Source: Rhodobiaceae bacterium
GTDB lineage: Bacteria; Pseudomonadota; Alphaproteobacteria; Parvibaculales; Parvibaculaceae
Reading direction: 5' to 3'
Length of the DNA stretch: 64,000 bases
Assembly: GCA_021404525.1 (NCBI GenBank)
Contig: JAAWWE010000011.1
Location: 51,319 to 115,318 of the forward strand
Shown here: one piece after another, positions 57,803-64,000 of the stretch
Position numbering within the stretch: the first letter of the stretch is position 1
Layout: every line of letters starts with the position of its first letter
The notes under the pieces: model-generated
The model's database searches: none
What the model was told of the DNA's origin: nothing
What the model saw: only the letters and a program-made list of their open reading frames with translations
Position numbers and translations under genes: made by a program

Positions 57803-58003
57803 TTACTTAGCGGCTTGGGCTACGAGCGACTGCTGGATCGTCATGATCCGGGCAATGTCGCGGCGAACCTGCCGAATGCGCGCCGTATTTTCCAACTGAC
57901 CACTTGCAGCCTGGAAGCGCAGGTTGAACTGCTCCTTCTTCAGCTTCACAATCTCGTCGTCGAGTTGATCCGGCGTCATATCTCTAATCTCACTGGCCTT
58001 CAT
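57803..58003 (-). CDS. rpmC: 50S ribosomal protein L29
   Basis: [53 protein letters not shown]. Confidence 0.98.
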   Translation of the reverse strand: MKASEIRDMTPDQLDDEIVKLKKEQFNLRFQAASGQLENTARIRQVRRDIARIMTIQQSLVAQAAK

Positions 58004-58040
58004 GGCCTCATCCTCTTCTCAACCGTGGAGCGTAATGCTC

Positions 58041-58460
58041 TTAAGCCTGGTCGCCAGGTCGCGTTACAAACCGTGTCTTGATCGGAAGCTTCGCTGCACC
58101 AAGCCGCAATGCTTCCTCAGCGATGTCGTGTGGCACGCCATCAATCTCGAACATGATCCGACCGGGCTTTACGCGGGCCGCCCAATATTCTGGCGTACCC
58201 TTACCTTTACCCATCCGAACTTCAGTCGGCTTCTTTGAGACCGGAACATCCGGAAAAATCCGGATCCACACACGACCAGCACGCTTCATGTGACGCGTGA
58301 TGGCACGACGGGCGGCTTCGATCTGCCGAGCAGTTACCCGCTCTGGCTCAAGAGCCTTTAGGCCGTAAGCGCCAAAATTGAGCGCGGTACCACCTTTAGC
58401 TGTTCCCTTAATCCGGCCCTTATGAGCCTTGCGGAACTTTGTACGTTTCGGTTGCAGCAT
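58041..58460 (-). CDS. rplP: 50S ribosomal protein L16
   Basis: [54 protein letters not shown]. Confidence 0.99.
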   Translation of the reverse strand: MLQPKRTKFRKAHKGRIKGTAKGGTALNFGAYGLKALEPERVTARQIEAARRAITRHMKRAGRVWIRIFPDVPVSKKPTEVRMGKGKGTPEYWAARVKPGRIMFEIDGVPHDIAEEALRLGAAKLPIKTRFVTRPGDQA

Positions 58461-58489
58461 CGTTTAACTCTCTTCGCTTGAGCGCTGGC

Positions 58490-59188
58490 TTATTTCGAGT
58501 CCCGACGGCGGTTATCACCACCACCTTCGAGGGCACGTCGTTCGTGAGCCATTGGATCGTGCTCAAGGATTTCACCTTTGAAAATCCAAACCTTGATGCC
58601 GCAAACCCCATAAGCTGTATGAGCGGAAGCAACGCCATAGTCGATGTCAGCGCGAAGCGTGTGAAGCGGCACACGGCCCTCGCGATACCATTCCGTCCGA
58701 GCAATCTCAGCACCACCAAGACGACCCGCGCAGTTGATCCGGATCCCGCCAGCGCCGAGGCGCATAGCAGACTGGACCGCCCGCTTCATTGCCCGGCGGA
58801 ACGCCACACGGCGCTCAAGCTGCTGAGCAATGTTTTCCGCAACCAGGGTCGCGTCAATCTCAGGCTTACGAACTTCAACAATGTTCAGGTGAACTTCGGA
58901 GTCCGTCATCGTGCCGATTTTGCGGCGCAACTTTTCGATATCCGCACCCTTCTTACCGATCACCACACCAGGACGTGCTGAGTGGATTGCGACACGGCAT
59001 TTCTTGTGCGGACGCTCGATAACAATCTTGCTGACACCAGCCTGTTTCAGAGCTTTTTCAAGATACTTACGGATCTTGAGGTCTTCGTGCAGCAGGTCAC
59101 CATATTCGTGACGTCCAGCAAACCAGCGGGAGTCCCAAGTGCGGTTGATCCCAAGGCGCAGGCCAATTGGATTAACTTTCTGACCCAT
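58490..59188 (-). CDS. rpsC: 30S ribosomal protein S3
   Basis: [24 protein letters not shown]...[20 protein letters not shown]. Confidence 0.99.
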   Translation of the reverse strand: MGQKVNPIGLRLGINRTWDSRWFAGRHEYGDLLHEDLKIRKYLEKALKQAGVSKIVIERPHKKCRVAIHSARPGVVIGKKGADIEKLRRKIGTMTDSEVHLNIVEVRKPEIDATLVAENIAQQLERRVAFRRAMKRAVQSAMRLGAGGIRINCAGRLGGAEIARTEWYREGRVPLHTLRADIDYGVASAHTAYGVCGIKVWIFKGEILEHDPMAHERRALEGGGDNRRRDSK

Positions 59189-59568
59189 TAGGCTTTTTCC
59201 TCAACTTGGCGCACCACAATTGTGATCTCGCTGAAAGGCTTCATGATTTTGCCAACGCGACCGCGTGCACGGGGACGCCAGCGTTTCATCATCAGGTTCT
59301 TGCCGACATAAGCTTCCGACACGATGAGATCATCCACGTCCAGGTCGTGATTGTTCTCTGCGTTCGCGACGGCGCTTTCCAGCACCTTTTTAACGTCCTT
59401 GGCAATCCGCTTCGGCGAGAAAGAAAGGTCCGCGATCGCGCGCTCCACTTTCTGTCCCCGAATGGTCTGAGCGACAAGGTTGAGCTTCTGACCGCTGGTG
59501 CGGATCATACGGCCCTTTGCCATTGCCTCATTATCAGCCAGGCGCCGTGGTTGTGACGACTTCCCCAT
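59188..59568 (-). CDS. rplV: 50S ribosomal protein L22
   Basis: [62 protein letters not shown]. Confidence 0.98.
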   Translation of the reverse strand: MGKSSQPRRLADNEAMAKGRMIRTSGQKLNLVAQTIRGQKVERAIADLSFSPKRIAKDVKKVLESAVANAENNHDLDVDDLIVSEAYVGKNLMMKRWRPRARGRVGKIMKPFSEITIVVRQVEEKA

Positions 59569-59571
59569 GGC

Positions 59572-59850
59572 TTACTTCCTTTTCGCTTTTTTGTCCGCAG
59601 CGTGACCGAAATAGGTCCGCGATGGAGCAAATTCACCGAACTTATGACCAACCATGTCCTCGGAAACATTCACCGGAACATGCTTCTGGCCGTTATGGAC
59701 GCCAAAAGTCAGGCCGACGAACTGAGGCAGGATCGTAGAGCGACGGCTCCAGATCTTGATCACTTCCTTACGACCCGACTCACGGGACGCTTCGGCTTTC
59801 TTCAGGATATATCCGTCAACAAACGGACCTTTCCAGACAGAACGTGTCAT
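59572..59850 (-). CDS. rpsS: 30S ribosomal protein S19
   Basis: [20 protein letters not shown]...[30 protein letters not shown]. Confidence 0.99.
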   Translation of the reverse strand: MTRSVWKGPFVDGYILKKAEASRESGRKEVIKIWSRRSTILPQFVGLTFGVHNGQKHVPVNVSEDMVGHKFGEFAPSRTYFGHAADKKAKRK

Positions 59851-59861
59851 GAGTTCTTACC

Positions 59862-60695
59862 TTACTTACGACGCTGGTGACGGCTGCGTACGATGTACTT
59901 ATCCGTCGATTTGTTTTTCCGAGTCCGCTTGCCCTTGGTTGGCTTACCCCAAGGCGTCACAGGATGACGACCACCCGAGGTCCGACCTTCACCACCACCA
60001 TGTGGGTGATCGACCGGGTTCATAGCCACACCGCGAACCGATGGACGTTTGCCGAGCCAGCGGTTACGACCCGCTTTAGCAAGCGTGATGTTTGATTGAT
60101 CCGGGTTCGACACAGCACCAATGCTGGCCATGCACTCGCCACGAATGAGACGCTGCTCACCCGATGACAGACGGACGATCGCGAAACCACCATCACGACC
60201 AACCAGCTGAACATATGTTCCGGCCGACCGTGCGATCTGAGCACCCTTACCTGGCTTCAGCTCCACATTGTGGATGATCGTGCCAACAGGAATGTTCTTC
60301 ATTGGCATCGCATTGCCGGGCTTCACGTCAGCGCGCTCAGCGGAGATCACCGTGTCACCCTCAGCCAGCCGCTGTGGCGCGATGATATAGGCCTGCTCGC
60401 CGTCTTCGTACTTGATCAGCGCGATGAAAGCTGTCCTGTTTGGATCATATTCCAGGCGTTCAACAACAGCTGGGATATCCCGCTTTGTCCGCTTGAAATC
60501 GATAATCCGATAAGTCCGCTTGTGACCACCACCCCGACGCCGTGCAGTGATGCGACCGTGATTGTTCCGGCCGCCTGACTTTGTCAGACCTTCAGTCAGC
60601 TTTTTGACTGGCTTACCGCTCCAAAGCGCCGACTTGTCGACGAGAACGAGGCCACGCTGTCCGGGGCTTGATGGTTTATATTGTTTTAGTGCCAT
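59862..60695 (-). CDS. rplB: 50S ribosomal protein L2
   Basis: [22 protein letters not shown]...[47 protein letters not shown]. Confidence 0.99.
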   Translation of the reverse strand: MALKQYKPSSPGQRGLVLVDKSALWSGKPVKKLTEGLTKSGGRNNHGRITARRRGGGHKRTYRIIDFKRTKRDIPAVVERLEYDPNRTAFIALIKYEDGEQAYIIAPQRLAEGDTVISAERADVKPGNAMPMKNIPVGTIIHNVELKPGKGAQIARSAGTYVQLVGRDGGFAIVRLSSGEQRLIRGECMASIGAVSNPDQSNITLAKAGRNRWLGKRPSVRGVAMNPVDHPHGGGEGRTSGGRHPVTPWGKPTKGKRTRKNKSTDKYIVRSRHQRRK

Positions 60696-60726
60696 AACGT
60701 CTCAGCTTTCGCTTTTGCTGCCGTCC

Positions 60727-61020
60727 TTAAAGACCGGTGCTCACATCAATGGAGTGACCGTCTTCAAGTGTCACAATTGCCTTTTTATAGTCGCCTTGCT
60801 TCCCGCTTACACCGCGAAAGCGCTTCAACTTACCCTGTTGGCGAAGCGTATTCACCGCTTTCACCTTCACGCTGAAAAGCTTCTCAACCGCTGCCTTCAC
60901 CTGAGGCTTTGTCGCATCAAGCGGCACCCGGAAAACAACCTGGTTATGCTCTGATGCCAAAGTCGACTTCTCGGTGATTACCGGAGAGAGGATGGCGTCG
61001 TAATGACGAGCTTCACTCAT
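60727..61020 (-). CDS. rplW: 50S ribosomal protein L23
   Basis: [53 protein letters not shown]. Confidence 0.98.
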   Translation of the reverse strand: MSEARHYDAILSPVITEKSTLASEHNQVVFRVPLDATKPQVKAAVEKLFSVKVKAVNTLRQQGKLKRFRGVSGKQGDYKKAIVTLEDGHSIDVSTGL

Positions 61021-61640
61021 TTGAACCGAGCCTCCAGGCCTTCCAGCGCTGCTTTGGTCAGAACCAAAGTGTCACGCCGCAAAATGTCATACACGTTGAT
61101 GCCCTGCACCGGCAGAACGTCAACTGATGGGATGTTACGAGACGCCATGGCGAACTTGTCGTCCACTTCAGACCCATCAATGATGAGAGCTGAGGTCAGG
61201 CCAAGCTTCGTCAGCGCACCGCGCAGAGCAGCGGTCTTGCCGTCTTTGGATTTCGCATCTTCCAGTACGATGAGCTTTTCAGCCTTCACCTTGCTAGAGA
61301 GCGCGTGTTTAAGAGCAAGAGCGCGCACTTTCTTCGGCATGTCGATCGCATGACTGCGAACAACTGGGCCAAACGCCTTACCACCACCACGGAACTGTGG
61401 AACTTTCTTATCGCCATGCCGCGCACCGCCGGTGCCCTTTTGACGATACATTTTCTTAGTCGTCCCCGTGATTTCTGACCGGCCTTTGGTTTTGTGCGTA
61501 CCAGCCTGGCGCTTTGCCAACTGGTAGTTCACCATCCGATGCAGCAAATCAGCACGAGGCTCCAGCGCGAACACGTCGTCCGGCAGGTCGACCGATCCGG
61601 CCTTTTTGGCCTCAAGTGTGGTCACGTCCGCCTTCATCAC
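61017..61640 (-). CDS. rplD: 50S ribosomal protein L4
   Basis: [61 protein letters not shown]. Confidence 0.99.
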   Translation of the reverse strand: MMKADVTTLEAKKAGSVDLPDDVFALEPRADLLHRMVNYQLAKRQAGTHKTKGRSEITGTTKKMYRQKGTGGARHGDKKVPQFRGGGKAFGPVVRSHAIDMPKKVRALALKHALSSKVKAEKLIVLEDAKSKDGKTAALRGALTKLGLTSALIIDGSEVDDKFAMASRNIPSVDVLPVQGINVYDILRRDTLVLTKAALEGLEARFK

Positions 61641-62392
61641 GCGTCATCCTTCTGTTCGTCAGCCGCTGGGGCTTCTGCCTCAGCAGGTGCTTCCTCTGCA
61701 GCCGCTGGAGCTTCAGCAGCGGCCCGAATGGCAGCCGGCATCGGCACACCTTCAGGAAGAGGCTTCTTAACGGCGTCCCGAAGGAACACCCAACCACCTT
61801 TGGACCCTGGCACAGCGCCTTTGACCATGATCAGACCACGATCAACGTCGGTCTTCACAATCTCAAGGTTCTGCGTCGTTACGCGAACGGACCCCATCTG
61901 ACCGGCCATCTTCTTACCCTTGAAGACCTTGCCTGGATCCTGACACTGACCGGTAGAACCATGGCTACGGTGCGAAATCGAAACACCGTGAGACGCCCGA
62001 AGGCCGCCAAAGTTGTGCCGTTTCATCGCCCCGGCGAACCCTTTACCGATCGAAACGCCCGAAGCGTCGACCCGTTGGCCGGAGATGAAATGGTCAGCGG
62101 TGATTTCCGCACCCACGTCCAGCATATTGTCTTCGCTGACACGGAACTCAGCGAGTTTCCGCTTCGGCTCAACATGAGCCACTGCGAAGTGACCGCGTGC
62201 TGCACGGGTTGTGTTTTTCACTTTGGCTTTGCCCGCGCCCAATTGGACTGCTGAGTAGCCGTTCTTTTCTTCGGTTCTCTGAGCAACAACCTGACAATTG
62301 TCGAGGCGCAATACCGTCACAGGCACGTGCCGTCCCTCTTCAGTGAAGAGGCGGGTCATTCCCAGTTTTTGAACAATCACACCGGAACGCAT
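61637..62392 (-). CDS. rplC: 50S ribosomal protein L3 with Ala/Glu-rich C-terminal extension
   Basis: [27 protein letters not shown]...[21 protein letters not shown]; tail [35 protein letters not shown]. Confidence 0.98.
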   Translation of the reverse strand: MRSGVIVQKLGMTRLFTEEGRHVPVTVLRLDNCQVVAQRTEEKNGYSAVQLGAGKAKVKNTTRAARGHFAVAHVEPKRKLAEFRVSEDNMLDVGAEITADHFISGQRVDASGVSIGKGFAGAMKRHNFGGLRASHGVSISHRSHGSTGQCQDPGKVFKGKKMAGQMGSVRVTTQNLEIVKTDVDRGLIMVKGAVPGSKGGWVFLRDAVKKPLPEGVPMPAAIRAAAEAPAAAEEAPAEAEAPAADEQKDDA

Positions 62393-62432
62393 GGGTCCCA
62401 ATTCCTTTTATCGTTTGGAGACGAATGTCCCC

Positions 62433-62741
62433 TTAGAGCTTGATCTCAACATCGACACCGGCTGCCAGGTCGAGCTTCATAAGAGCATCAACCGTTTGCG
62501 GCGTTGGGTCGACTATGTCTAGAAGACGCTTATGTGTCCGAATTTCGAACTGTTCGCGGCTCTTCTTGTCGATGTGCGGTCCACGGAGCACGGTGAACTT
62601 TTCAAGCCGTGTCGGAAGTGGAATTGGGCCGCGCACATTTGCGCCAGTCCGTTTCGCGGTATTCACGATCTCCTTGGTCGAGTTGTCTAAGACACGATGG
62701 TCAAAGGCTTTCAACCGGATCCGAATATTTTGACTTTGCAT
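62433..62741 (-). CDS. rpsJ: 30S ribosomal protein S10
   Basis: [66 protein letters not shown]. Confidence 0.99.
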   Translation of the reverse strand: MQSQNIRIRLKAFDHRVLDNSTKEIVNTAKRTGANVRGPIPLPTRLEKFTVLRGPHIDKKSREQFEIRTHKRLLDIVDPTPQTVDALMKLDLAAGVDVEIKL

Positions 62742-62809
62742 GTTCAGTCCTTACGCCCTGGGGCTAGAAGAAGGCGCGGCGTCAAAGTGGGCACCGCGCC
62801 CCTTAATCC

Positions 62810-64000
62810 TTACTCGATGATTGAGGATACGACGCCTGATCCGACGGTCCGTCCGCCTTCACGGATAGCGAAGCGCAGCTTCTCTTCCATGGCGATCGGG
62901 GCAATCAGCTCAACCTCAATTGCAACATTGTCTCCTGGCATCACCATTTCGGTGCCTTCAGGAAGGCTCACAACACCCGTCACGTCGGTCGTCCGGAAGT
63001 AGAACTGTGGACGATAGTTTGTGAAGAATGGTGTGTGACGACCACCCTCATCCTTCGTCAGGATGTAGGCTTCTGCCGTAAACTTCGTGTGAGGTGTGAT
63101 CGAACCAGGAGCACAAAGAACCTGGCCGCGCTCAACCTGCTCGCGGTCAACACCACGAAGCAGAGCACCGATATTGTCGCCGGCTTCACCGCTATCAAGC
63201 AGCTTGCGGAACATTTCAACACCCGTACAGGTCGTCTTCTGCGTGTCCTTGATGCCGACGATTTCAATCTCGTCACCAACATTGATCACACCGCGCTCAA
63301 CACGACCCGTCACAACCGTACCGCGACCTGAGATCGAGAACACGTCCTCAATCGGCATCAGGAACGGCTGGTCCTTCGGACGCTCTGGCTGTGGAATAGC
63401 TTCATCAACAGCTTCCATCAGCTTCAGGATGCTTTCTTTGCCGATATTGTCGTCACGGCCTTCAAGAGCAGCAAGAGCAGAACCTGGGATGATCGGAATA
63501 TCATCACCTGGGAAGCCATATTCGCTCAGAAGCTCACGCACTTCCATTTCAACAAGCTCAAGAAGCTCTTCATCATCAACCTGGTCAACCTTGTTGAGGT
63601 AAACAACAAGCGCTGGAACACCAACCTGACGGGCAAGAAGAATGTGCTCACGTGTCTGCGGCATCGGGCCATCAGCTGCGTTCACAACAAGGATGCCACC
63701 ATCCATCTGCGCTGCACCGGTGATCATGTTCTTCACATAGTCAGCGTGACCTGGGCAGTCCACGTGCGCGTAGTGACGGTTCGCCGTCTCATATTCAACG
63801 TGCGCAGTCGAGATCGTAATACCGCGCGCCTTCTCTTCTGGCGCTTTGTCGATATCTGCATAATCAGAAAAATCTGCCCCACCAGCTTCAGCTAGCACTT
63901 TCGTAATCGCCGCCGTCAGCGTCGTCTTACCGTGGTCAACGTGACCAATCGTGCCAATGTTACAGTGTGGCTTATTACGCTCGAATTTCTCTTTGGCCAT
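62810..64000 (-). CDS. tuf: Elongation factor Tu
   Basis: [38 protein letters not shown]...; start codon is the last three bases of the window. Confidence 0.99.
   Translation of the reverse strand: MAKEKFERNKPHCNIGTIGHVDHGKTTLTAAITKVLAEAGGADFSDYADIDKAPEEKARGITISTAHVEYETANRHYAHVDCPGHADYVKNMITGAAQMDGGILVVNAADGPMPQTREHILLARQVGVPALVVYLNKVDQVDDEELLELVEMEVRELLSEYGFPGDDIPIIPGSALAALEGRDDNIGKESILKLMEAVDEAIPQPERPKDQPFLMPIEDVFSISGRGTVVTGRVERGVINVGDEIEIVGIKDTQKTTCTGVEMFRKLLDSGEAGDNIGALLRGVDREQVERGQVLCAPGSITPHTKFTAEAYILTKDEGGRHTPFFTNYRPQFYFRTTDVTGVVSLPEGTEMVMPGDNVAIEVELIAPIAMEEKLRFAIREGGRTVGSGVVSSIIE

Noticed and set aside
1-64000. CRISPR arrays, prophage, IS elements, restriction or defence islands
   Set aside because: No regularly spaced repeats, transposase, integrase or nuclease genes recognised in any frame.

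Overview
The window is alphaproteobacterial chromosome, probably Hyphomicrobiales/Parvibaculales-like judging by gene content and order. It is almost fully coding and carries no recognisable phage, transposon, plasmid or CRISPR material. The right part (about 48.6-64 kb, minus strand) is the S10-spc-alpha ribosomal protein supercluster, from tuf to rplQ with secY, adk and rpoA. It is followed by degP/htrA, a TetR/hydrolase divergent pair, rarA, crcB, an RluA-type pseudouridine synthase, a HAD phosphatase, an AsmA protein and ATP12. The middle holds propionyl-CoA carboxylase (pccA/pccB), methylcrotonyl-CoA carboxylase with isovaleryl-CoA dehydrogenase and thiolase (leucine catabolism), mgtE, tRNA-Leu(GAG), cysH with a precorrin-2 dehydrogenase, an isolated fliN and lipB. 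The left part has an edge-truncated eipB-like gene that the ORF track misses, a 2-hydroxyacid dehydrogenase, a GGDEF protein, agmatine deiminase, clpA/clpS, a SPOR-tailed D,D-carboxypeptidase, a DnaJ/VWA pair, mipZ, and a tight operon of GS-like ligase, aldehyde dehydrogenase, Fe-alcohol dehydrogenase and panC. The observations most worth follow-up are: (1) the GS-like/ALDH/ADH/panC operon, possibly a gamma-glutamylated amino-alcohol route feeding beta-alanine to pantothenate; (2) a cassette of duplicated small two-TM proteins at 20984-22019; (3) a near-consensus promoter and repeat-containing leader before rpsM; (4) a tandem 20-bp palindrome-bearing repeat between clpS and clpA; (5) a sigma54-like promoter before the GGDEF gene; (6) a CtrA-like box before the isolated fliN. 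All calls come from reading the sequence by eye; no database or structure search was run.
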